DNA of 64,000 nucleotides, taken from assembly GCA_013396655.1 (NCBI GenBank), contig WBMV01000457.1:936038-1000037 (forward strand). The letters are read 5' to 3'. The position numbers and the translations under genes were made by a program. This document shows positions 33,482 through 45,400 of the stretch, piece by piece. Position 1 is the stretch's first letter. The number at the start of each line of letters is the position of its first letter. The notes beneath the pieces were generated by a model. That model searched no databases and was not told where the DNA came from. It saw nothing but the letters and a program-made list of their open reading frames with translations. This stretch comes from Campylorhamphus procurvoides (taxonomy: Eukaryota; Chordata; Aves; Passeriformes; Dendrocolaptidae).

Positions 33482-36400
33482 CTGGAAAACATCAAGAAGG
33501 GAAAAATCAAACATTTTTCTCATTCTTCCTGGCCAGGGATGCTCATGCTGTCAACCCATTTAGGTTATGCCTTTGATGCTTGCGCAAAACTCATTTCACA
33601 GCACAACCATCTTTAAAGGACGCAACTCAGGAGAGGGGTCATTCACCAGACCAGCCTGAGCCATGTTTGGTGCTTACTTTCCACTCCTGCTCTGGAGCTC
33701 AGTCTTTTATCTGATTTGGCCTTATAACCCCCAGCATCTCACAGAGTTTCATGTCAAGGGGCCTCAAAGAGAGGTGCTGCTTGCAACATAAAATGTGCCA
33801 TGAGCTCACATTTGTTCTCTGAATTCCTGGATATTTAAACTAAATATAGGGAAGGATGAGCAGGGAAATAATTGCCTGCAGGTTGTATGCAGAAAAAGTG
33901 TTAGTTACTGTGTTATCCGTAGCATTTAGGAAAAAAAAGTAAAGATCCAGGAATTTCATTCCACCAAGACAGGTGACTTTGAACAGCTCAAATATCCCCT
34001 TAGTCTGAATGCTGAGGCTACCTGTCCTCTTTATTCTTTCTTGGCTGTGAAGAAGGGACATGATTACCAAAAATCAATGCTAGGTTCTTCTACCCACTTT
34101 CAGTGATATTGTCTTCCCTCTTACAACATTAGTCATAGTTAGTTTAACTTCATTTGAGACAAGAGAGTTCTGTGGAAATTGGTCTGTGGTCAGCAACAAC
34201 AGCTGTCAAATCTATTTAGTAATGTATACTTGGGGTGTTTATAAAACAATGTTTTTTTGGCACATTCTGGGTTTTAGGGTTTTTGGTTTACAGTTCTCTC
34301 CTTTCAACTGTCAAACTATCAGACTTTTACCTCTTGTGTCTGATCCCTTAAAAAACCAAATGACAAGAAGAAAGTGACAGTGCAAGCAAACGTCCATCCT
34401 CAGTTGACTTCAGTTTAAGACACTGCCTAGGTATTTCCATGTATTAGAGGGTCTTTTCTGGTAAAAAATTCACAGAAGTCAACAGTTATCTCTTTATTAT
34501 TTGGACTGTGGATCACAGGCCAAAACAGCTTATTGCATCCACTGAACCTGTAAATCAGTTCTTGAAAGATCCACAGTTCTGAATTCTAGCTTTTATAAGG
34601 GACTTGTACCTTGATGTTTCTCTTAACTGCAGCACACTAAAGTTATCTCTGATTGCAGGAACTTCTACACACCAATACATTGGGGCACCCACAGTTCTGT
34701 GTAACTTTGGAAGACTTTGGCGCAAATACTTCACTTCTTTTCCTGTATATTCAGGGTTCATTTTGTGTTGGCAAAAACATGTAGTAATGCAGTTTTTAAT
34801 TACTCGTCAGTACAAATGTTCCCAAATGAATTACTGTCATCTTTGCTCAGAAGCCTTCCTTGGTTTTCATGCATTTATGCCATCATACTTCTGTGGAAAT
34901 GCGGTTAAATGTTAACATTAACCTAAGACACAGAGATGTTTCAGCTCTCCTTCCCATTTCCCTTTGGACCTCGAGGATGACTAACTGGCTTTTCCCTTTG
35001 TTTTTGTACACTCCGTGATATGTGCCTGCAAACTAATCTCATGCAAAAATATCAAGTAATCTGGGTATAGTTCTTAAACTCAAGAATTATCCTGTTTGCA
35101 TAGTTATTTGTAACAATACCTTTTAGTTTGTTGTTTCTTTCCTACTCTACAAGACTTTTGTCTCCATCGAACACGTGGAGGTGCTTATAAAGATCTCCTT
35201 GAATATCTCTGAGAGGTATTTTCTTTCTGTTAATCAATTCAATAACATATTAGAAAGTTCATTACTGAGAGAAACAAGTGATCACTCATGCAGAACTAAT
35301 TGATTTTTCCTAACACTTCTAAATCTTCATTTGCATGTTTCCCTCTTTTGTGAAAGGGTTTTTTTGAGGAGGCCACACTTGAGTGCACGTGGGGTTTATG
35401 AATTCCCTATTTCCTCTGACTATAACAAAGATCTCCACAAGAAAATTTACTCTCTTTCTTACAAGACTTATGGAAGGACAGACCTCTTTTGTTGTATATG
35501 GAAGAATTTTTTCCCATATCTTTTCCTCTTTCTCCTTTGAGAAACCATGAGCTACAGAGATAGGACAATTGTTTGAGTTGATCAATGACTTTTCTTAGAA
35601 ACTGAACTCTAAACACAAGTGACCTTTCCTTTGTTAACACCCCTTCTTAAAAGTTAGAAAATCAAGCTTTCTCTGGAGACAGTCCATCAAAGGGCCATGA
35701 AGACTAAGGAGCATCTCTCAGTCTTTCCCATGAGGAAAAGCTGAGAGAGCTGGGACTGTTCAGCTTGGAGACAGCTCAGGGGGATCTAACAAATGTCTAG
35801 AAATACCTGAGTGGAGGGTGCACAGAACCAGGCACTTCTCAGTGGTGCCCAGTGACAGGACCGGGGCAAAAACTGAAACACAGGAGGCTCCCCCTGAACA
35901 TCAGGGCACACTTTTGCATTGTGAGGGTGATCAGGCACTGGCACAGATTGTCCAGTGGAGCTGGAGTATTCTACCCTTGGAGATATTGAAAAACCACATG
36001 GACAAGGTCCCGGACAACCAACTCTAGGGGCCCTGCTCTAGCTGGGGGGCTTGGATCAGATGAGTTCCAGAGGACCCTTTCGACCCCAACCGTCCTGTGA
36101 GTGTGTGATTATAGAACTTCAGTCTTTTTCTAAAGTGAGTGTTGGTTTAGATAAGCATCAGGGGCTCTGACTTAAAAATTGCTCAACTGTAGCAACTGAG
36201 ATAAGGACTATGCAAAACATCTCTGCAAAATGTTGATTAAATTATTCCTTTCTAGTCTAAGGCGAGGAGTGATGGTGTGGTTACCTTCTCTTGGAGACGT
36301 TCAATAAGAGCAGCTAAATTAGCTTCACGGTTTTCTTTGATCTGTTCCATTTTCAGTATCAGCTTTTCCTCAGCCATTTTGCTGAAGTTGTTGTTCTCCT

Positions 36401-39400
36401 CCAAAGCTTTTTGAAGCACTTCTCGCTCATGTTCTCTCTTCTCTGCCAGATGTTTCAGCACCTGGGCCTCCTGGGACTGGAAACAGAGAGACATGCGGCT
36501 TAAATAAAATACTCATGAGGAGTAACCTCCATAGGGCAACAGTTCCCTGAGTTTGGAAACTGCATAAAATTTGTTGCTTTAAATTTTTTTTTTGCATGCA
36601 CTGTTTGGAAAGATCAGTTCTGTGAATAAACAATATTAGCTTCAATAACAGGGGCATAGAGGCACTGGCTAAATGTGGGGTACAGGCCTGAGGCAGCAGC
36701 AGAGACGTGTCCAAAGCACTTCTGTTAACAAGAAATACTGTCATGTCATGATGACCCATTACTTCCCTGGGTCATCTGGATTACTGCAGTGGTTGCTTGC
36801 CCTCTGACAGCTGCAGTCTTTTAGCTAAGAGAATTTTATTTGTAGATATGGGGAACTGAGGGCTCAAGGCACATACAGTGTTAAAAGGGAGATTGCCAAT
36901 GCAGAAAAGGTGCAATTTTCACCTGAGTTGGACTATTCTTTAGTGCACTTGAGGAGTTAATAAGAGGCTCTGAAGTTTACTGTTATGAAAAACAGGCAGC
37001 ATCAATGCAAACAATGTCTTTTTCCCCATTATATTTATGTTTGCCTTAATCTCACTGCTTAGGAAGGAAAAAGGATTTTCTTCTACAGAAAATAACAAAA
37101 AATATTTTTAATTACAAGTATAAATTTTGAAGGGAAGATGAAATCTGTGAGTAGGAATTAAACAGATGCAGCCTATGCACAATATTGTGTTCTTCTTTGT
37201 AAACTCACCACTGAGAAACATAAGCTTTATTATTTACTTTAAATCAAACTGCTAACATGAAACCACTAATCCTAGAAGAGAAGCCAAAAACTTGCAGCCT
37301 TGGGCCCATTCTAGGCAAGCCTAGTTGAAAAGACAGTTCTTTGGAAATGATAAACAACACTGTACACTTTTGGATAAATTAGAGGGAGCCTCAGAAGCAA
37401 AGAGAAAAGAGAGAATGAAATCAGATTCCAGGAGGCTAAATGTGTATATCAGTGCAGATCACAAGGCACTGTTGCCATTGTTTTCCATAAAAATGAGTTA
37501 GTTTAAGGCCTAAATTAAGGGCTTTAGCCATTAATTACAATTAGCTGTAATGAATCCTTTTAAATTCTGACATGTGGCTTTAAATGGAGTGAAAAAGGCT
37601 GCAATTCTTTTATACAAGCAAGATCCAACTAGGAGGAGAACACAAATATATTAATGAAGGTAAGATACACATAAAGCCAAATGCACTGATGAGCCAAATT
37701 AAGGAGACTCTAGAAAAGGCTGCAAAGGCCAAGCAAAACATCTTGAAGCAAGATGTTGGAGTAAAACGTATCTGGCTTTGAAAGGTTGCAATGGCTTGCT
37801 TGAAATCATAGGAGAGAATCACTTCCATCCATCCTGGCCACTTAACATATGTGCTTTCACCTCTGGCCTGGATGCAGTTGCAAGCTCATTTCTCAGATTA
37901 TGATCTCTGGAGCTCTTGCTGATGGGAATGGTCTCCTGAAATGGCTGGTTCCTCACAAAGGCTCTTCCCCACATTATAGCATATGCTGAACAGAGAGTAA
38001 TAGAGCAAATATTTTTCAGCTCTTTGACTCCTGTGACAGATAAAAGATGTTGCAAATGGGAACAAACAATCTTCCCCGCCCTGCCTGATAGATACAGCAA
38101 AGGCAGAGGGAGTTTCACTGGTGGAGTACAGAAGAAGGATGAGCCAAAGACAAAAAGAGCTGGGCAAAGAAAGAATTTTGTAGAGTAACTGAAAAATCAT
38201 AAAAACCTCATAAGTTTAATAAAAATATAAAAAATTCCTATTAATCATATAATAAAAATAGCTTATTTTGATGCAAATATTTGATTTCAGATACTTAGCA
38301 TTTAACAGTTCTTAACTGCAGGCTATTTCAAAATGTGAAAAAGTTAGTTTGAAAGATCTGATGCAATGCAAAACTGAAATAATTAAACATCTTCATCTTG
38401 CTTTACCATTTTTGGACCAACTTGAGTAGCTCAGTTTAACAAGTGCTTGTGAAATTATTCTGTATTTTCTGTTTAATTTACTACTTAATTTACTTAATCT
38501 ACTTTTGGAAAAGTTATTTTCATTAAATTTTGTTTGCTGATATGAATCTTGTGAACCGTTTGCTCAAGTTATCTAAAAGTAATGGATAATCTAAGAATCT
38601 AATTCCCTTCCTGTTGGGAGTTTGAATAGAAAAGATGTGATGAGCCTAACTGTAATGTTCTTTCCCATGGAATGTTTAAGAAGTGACTTGTTAATTTGAA
38701 AAGCTAACATTTCATAGTGTCTAAGTATGTATATATAATGTGCTATAAAATCAGACCCTTTCAGATTTGGAAAACAGACATTTACAAGGACAAATCCTTT
38801 CTCTAATAAAGAGTAAGATTTGGACTATGCATATAAGCAGCACTTTTTAAGAGCATTGGCTTTCAACAGGAGGTAGCAGAATGCCTTTGAGGCACTTGCC
38901 CATTTTTCAGGATTTATTTACTTCCATTGAAACCCTTTGCCTTCCAGAACTATGTGTTATCCTAAATGCAGGAGAATAGTGAAAAATTGGAATTTCATGT
39001 CAAAGGACACACATTTCTGGAGGCTATGCTGGTAGACAATGCATTCAACAGTAATTTGTCCACTAATGCATGATAACGAAGAAAATCCTTATACTCTGAT
39101 TCAATATTTACTGGATGCAAATTGCATTGGCACTAGTAAGAGACTGCATGAAAGCTGAAACAGGCCTCAGGAACTAACTGCAAACCTTTAATGTGATTTT
39201 CCTTTACAAAATACCTTAAATGGTATATTGTGAGGAATTTTGAATGAGGAAAATCACTAGTGCCCAGAACTGGTTCAAAATAAAGGGGCTCTCCTCCTTG
39301 CCACAAAACACCCATGGGGTAGAGTCTCATTTAGAGTGGCATCCCACTTCTAATGGCATTGCACTCCAGCTGCCAGTCTGCCTGTTTCCCTGGTGTTCAG

Positions 39401-42400
39401 ACCATTCTGAAATCCCCTTACGACAATTCTGGAAGGCGGCTCGTATGTGTTTGTACTGGACTGTCAAATGATTTTCTGTTTCCAACACATTTGGCAAAAG
39501 AACTTGGCCACCCTGTCTGTTCAAAGTCTACTACACATCCAGAAAGGAGTAAATGAATGACCATAGGTACCCAGGGGAGCTGGGATTAATAGACTCCTTT
39601 TGTTGTTTGTCTTGGCTTTTAACTGCTGTGTTGTGGACTCACACAGTTCCACAGTAATGCAGGATTTCAACACACATTGGATGTTTTTATTTCAAGTTTA
39701 TTTTCAACATTGTATTGTTTGAAGTGTTGGAAAGGGTATTTTCAAATCCCTGGTAGTCTGTGTTCTAACATGCTTGTAAAAGGGTTACAGTAAGAGCTTC
39801 TTGTACAGCTGTTGTGAGAAAATGAGTAAAAAAGACTGAAAATGGGGTTAAAGATTAAGAACACTAATAAGGAGACAGAAGTATGAAATAGTGGAGAAAG
39901 AAAAAAAGCAATACTCATGGGGAATATTCAGAAGACTTCCCAAATATAACAAGGCGTAATAATTGCAGCTGCAGTATGTGATGTTAGATTATAAAATCAA
40001 AGATTATAGAATGTCTTGGACTGGAAGGAACCTTAAAGAACATCTAGTTCCAACCCCCCTGCCATGGGCAGGAACATCTTCCACCAAATCAGCTTGCTCA
40101 AAGCCCCATCCAACCTGATCTTGGACACTTCAGGGATGGGACACCCATAGCTTCTCTGAGCAATTGTTCAGTGCCTCACCACCCACACAGTAAAGAATTT
40201 TCTTCAACAGCTAATCTAAATCTCCACTCTTTTAGTTTAAAACCATTCCTCCCTGTCCTATCATTATCTGCCCTCGTGAAAAGTTACTTTCCCTTTTTTA
40301 TAAGCCTCCTTTAGGTACTGAAAGGCCACAAAGTAATGTGGAGGAATAAAAATGTTTATTTGTTAATGTTGAAATGTGGCAGAATAAAAATATTGGAAAA
40401 CATTTCTGGTACAGATACCTTTGCTCCTAGAAACGATTCTGTACTAAAAAGACAGCTAATACAGGCAAACTTCTATGATGTTCATGTGATATTTGTACAG
40501 CATCAGTTTTCAGAGATGAGTGGTTCAAAAGGAAATCCACATCTCTTACCTAGCTGGCCAGAAACATATGCAGACAACTAAACACTCTCTTCATGAACAA
40601 AATTATTTATGGAAACCAGCTTTGGAGATACATATAGTTTTCAATTATAACTCAAAGGAAGAAATTTCTCCTCATCTGAGTAACAGGTGCCTTATTTTCT
40701 CACATTTATCTTTGTTTGACAGAGGCATCCAAATATTGAAGTCATTGATATAGAGATAAAAGTAATCCCTTATTACTGTTAAGCAAGAAATGGGCTCAGA
40801 CAACTGTTTTAAAACTGGGAATTTCTGCTTGAATGCATTCACCTTAGTCACCAGCATCCTTACACTAGGATGTATGAAGCACATTATCCGTTATGAGAAA
40901 TTCCTTTTCACAGCATATTCATTCACTGAGCTGGGATTTTTTATAATTCAGTTGTTTAGAAGAAGCTGCAAGAACCCTGTCACTCTTCAATGTATTGTGT
41001 ATTTAAGAAATACTATAAATGGAGCAGAATGTGAAGACAGGAGTAAAGACTCTTACTGCAATCTAAATGCCAGAGTGAAGCCTAAGTATGGTGCCCTGAA
41101 GTACTGATGTTTCCACGGGATGGAACTGTGGCTAGGATTCTTCCATGAAAAAGCATGAAATTGGACTGAAATTAGACTTCACTCAGAAATACCCATATGG
41201 CAGGAGAGTCAGAGATATCTGAGCTGTAACCATAGGTGAAGTTCTGCTTCTAGTGGAACTAGATGGTCCAAAATTTTGTTTATATTTAGATGAGGATATT
41301 TTTTTTTCATCCAGTCTGCCAAGAGACATTTGGATCAAAGATACTAAGGAGTGGAGTGAAAAAAAAAAGCAGCCCATCCATGATGTGATTCAAGAAAACT
41401 CACTTCCTCAACTGGCACAGAGTTGCTGCTTTCAAAGTTGTGACCCATGGGGGAGAACAAGACATGTCGGAGCATCTGCCTGATGCTTCCCTAACTGCTC
41501 ATGAGGCATTTTGTGATCTGCTGCAGGTTGAGGCCTGGCATTTTAAAGTTATTGAAGATCAATGTCAAATTGTCTAATGATTCTTCCTTAGTGACAGAGC
41601 CCATGGCAGACTGCAGTGAGAAGCTTTGCCAGCATTGGGATGACTCCATGTGCTCTGAGACAGACCCTGATGCTTAACACAAAATCTTCTCCTAGCTGGT
41701 AGCAAACATCTTCCTATGGGCATGTATTCCATAGGCTTATGCTTTCTGGACAAGGAACTGCAAACTGGCTTGCAGTTTTGGCTATCCTTTGCAAATACTA
41801 GAGCGAAGCACTGTGTATGGAAACAGTATGGTGTAATGTGGTAGAAATATCTGGTTTTGGTGATGATTACACCTATTACTCAGACCTTTCCATGAAAAAA
41901 CACTTCCTGCTGTATCTGTATTCCCTCTCTGCACAACAACAGCTGAGGGCCAGCAGCAACAGAAAGGGAGATCACTAGGTAGGCAAGACAGGGGACAAGT
42001 GTCTCAGGCAGTACCTATTCTACCTACCAGCCTGCTTGTCTACAAATTTGGTGGGAAATCAAAGAGGGGAGCAGGAATGAGGTGGAGGAAGAAAGCTCCC
42101 CTTTTGCCAAGTAAGGTGTGGATCCTTTCTCTGTCTCTCCTCTTGCCTGGAGTGGCAGTTTTGTAGGTCCCATGCAATGTCTGGAAGGGAACATTTGACC
42201 CCCAGCTCTGCTTCCTTCCTGGCCTTGGCAAAGCCTTTTCCCCATCAGCCTGCTGTACAGCATGGTAAAGCATGGATGGCTTATTCCATGCCAAAGGAGA
42301 GATGGATTATGAGTATCAAGAGACTTTTCTGGCTGTGGGGCTGGCGCAAAGGGGCAGTGGGTTGGGTGCTGAAGCCCAGCGCAGAGTGTGGTCATGGTGC

Positions 42401-45400
42401 CCCAGGTTGGCTCCTGCTGTGGGAAGCTCATCTTGTGGCATTTCATTGTGATGGTAGTAAAAACTCATGTAGCTATAAGTCTACATGTAACAGCATGAAA
42501 GTTAAAAAAGTATGACTCTTCTCCTGCATTCTTTGTCGCGTTAAGCTTGAGGGATGAGCTTGACTCAATTTCATCCCAATGCAAAGCCATTAAAAGGATT
42601 TAATTATATACAATTTCTCTCCTATAATCCAAAATTTAGTAGAAATGCACACCCCTTTAGTGTTTCATTTTAATGCTGTAGGTTGAACATGGGCAATAAA
42701 GATAATAATAATTTGACATATGCCTCTTGAAGTCTGCACCTCAAGGATAGTTAACAGCTGAACAATGTCCAGTGGGTAAAAACTGATAAATGTTAACAAT
42801 TCTGTAAAAAAACCTGCTGCATACAATGTCACAGTGCTCTAATTTCTTAAGTGAGAATGATGAAAGATCTTTCTGCTTATCTACCAGGTGGGAAAATATA
42901 GCACAGCTATGCTGAAAAAATAGTGGGATAATAATGACATGCTGTAGAGAGGATTCTATAAATGGAAAGGACAAATCTGTAACTAGCCCGAATGAGTCTC
43001 ACTGTGTGATGCAAAAAGAAAAAATGCCTCAGGTGAAACTCTCACCCCGGTCTGAGAGTATGAGGTCATGACTGTCAAGTGAGGTAGAGAAAAAGGGGGA
43101 GAAAAAGAAAGAGGAGTCCTGTAAAAACTTGCAAGGAAATAAACAAGAACGATAAAGAGGAAACAGTATAAGCAGCAGACTGCTGAAGTGCATGTACTAC
43201 TGTAGATGTTCTCATGAGTTTGAAAATTTATTAATGAACACTGCCTAATTAACAGAGCAGAACCTAATTCCTAAACAGTGTGAAATTCATTAGCAATTTT
43301 TTCCCAAAGAGGCAATTCTCATCCATTAGTTATACTTGATTTTAATTAGAACTGTGCTGGAATGACAGGATCTAGAACGGTCATGCCTGACAGCTGTTGC
43401 AGATAGATTGAAAAGTATGGTAACAACTGCTGTGCTGGCTCTCTGCCTGGTTTGTCTAGCAGCAGAAAGTAGAAGATGCTTAGAACCCTCAACAAAGTTA
43501 GGCAAATCTGCCTGGTTCCTTCCTTGAGACTTACATATTTCTAGTTTTCAGCAATCAGCAAGGTACTCATTTTCTGAGTCAGAAGTTGCGTTCAAATAAT
43601 TCTTTCCTGCAATGCAGTACACTACCAATTTTGTTAGTATCTTTTTGAACTAAATAATATTTTAGTAATATTTAAACAGTCTGTGATAACAAATATACCT
43701 TGAATAAACAATATGTGAAAAGGTGATTCCTTTTGAGATTGCTGTCTCATGATCTCCTTCAGTATTTCTTCCTCTTTGGATTGTATGAAATAGAATATAA
43801 TTGTTCTTATTCATCTTCTCATTACCATTCATGACTTTGTAGACTTCTATCTGATCTTTTATCTGTTGTCTCTTTCCAAGCTGAAAACTGGATTCTTAAT
43901 TTATCTTCTTATGAAAGATTTTCTGTTCCTCTAATTGCCTTTTTACCCTTCTCTGCACTATACTCTTTTTCAGGCCACAAATGAAGCCAATAGTTGAGAT
44001 ATGAGAGCATCAGGGATTTAAATAGTGACGTAAAGAAGCTTTTTGCTCTGTTCTTTGTTCCTTTCCAAGCAATTTCTGCTGCAATGCTAATGTGAAGGAT
44101 TCTGTCTATTAAAATAACTCAGTTATGTGTTCATTCAAAATTAATGTAGTACTAAGGGGAAGAAATGGCAGGTGTCTGTACTGCTATCACTGATTACCAG
44201 TCTGTTGTATAATGAGTTTTTCTTTAGGAAGAAATGAACAGTAATGAAATCAATGGAATGAAATCTCTGGAACATTCAATTTATATTTATCACCAAGTAT
44301 ATGCATAATATCAGGTTTTTTCACTGCTGCCATTTCATTCTGTGTCCGTATCTTTCCTTGAGTATTTGTAGTTGGCACAGAGGAACTTCACACATTGAGT
44401 TTTTGGGTTTTATCATCACTTGTGTGCGAGAGCTCATACTTTTCAGCAGGTCCTAGTATAAATGCATATTCTTTCATATAAAATCAGGTCCTTTACTGAA
44501 ATGAAGACTCTGACAGAAGTATTTCTTTGAGAGAAGCAACACTGTTAATGAGTCTGCATTAGAACCACAGCATCTATGTTAGCAAGCCAGCAGAAATAGC
44601 AAAAGTGGCAACACCGCAATGCTCATCTAAATGAATTGTTCCAATTAGTGAAGTTCAGAATAATCAGGTTTCACTGCAAATCAAAACTGAGGGCCAGGTT
44701 TTAAGGACCTGTCAGTAATCCAGATGTACTGACTTCAGTACATCTGAACACATCAAACCCTACACCAGTGTAATCATTCCACCGTCTTTCTTGGCAGCAA
44801 CCCTGATCTGGTCTGACAGGAGTGAAAGGAGAATGAAGCTGCTTTTCTTAGATCTGATCCATGTGCTATTTGTGGGATAGCTGCTGTCCCTGGACTTCTG
44901 CATACATTTTTGTCCATATCTGGAAAATTCTGTAAAAATCAATTTTAGTAACAATTCACATTTCTTAACATTTTTTAGAAGATAAATGAAAGGCTTAGAG
45001 ACATATAAGCTTGTTTCACTTTCAGATACCTTCTACTAGGGACTCCCTGGGCAGGTAGAAGGGGTTTCTAATTCCTATTTAACTGGTGCAAACTGATGTG
45101 CCACAAAATAACATTGATCACCTGGCTGAAGGACACAGAAAGTCCTTCTAAGGCTCCCGAGGCTTCTGTGGCTCTCCTTTTGTGTGATAGTGATAGCAAA
45201 AGGATGTATGAATTAACCAGGACAATATATTAACAATCCTGAATTTTCTGTGGTTGTTGCAGCCAGTCACGACTTTCCTGAAATGATGCAACACAACTCA
45301 AATGCTGGACCCATACAGGACACTGATAATTTCTAGACTCAATTCAGGCTGGCTGTGGTGAACGTCTTATTAGCTTTGCCTGTCATCCTCTGACTTAGTT

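Noticed and set aside
36453..36465. Left half of an RE1/NRSE silencer (TTCAGCACC)
   Set aside because: It lies in STMN2 exon 4 coding sequence and the right half-site is absent; the known SCG10 silencer is upstream of exon 1.
42024..42446. 140-codon minus-strand frame in STMN2 intron 3
   Set aside because: No recognisable domain, overlapped by frames on the other strand, and no exon-like boundaries.
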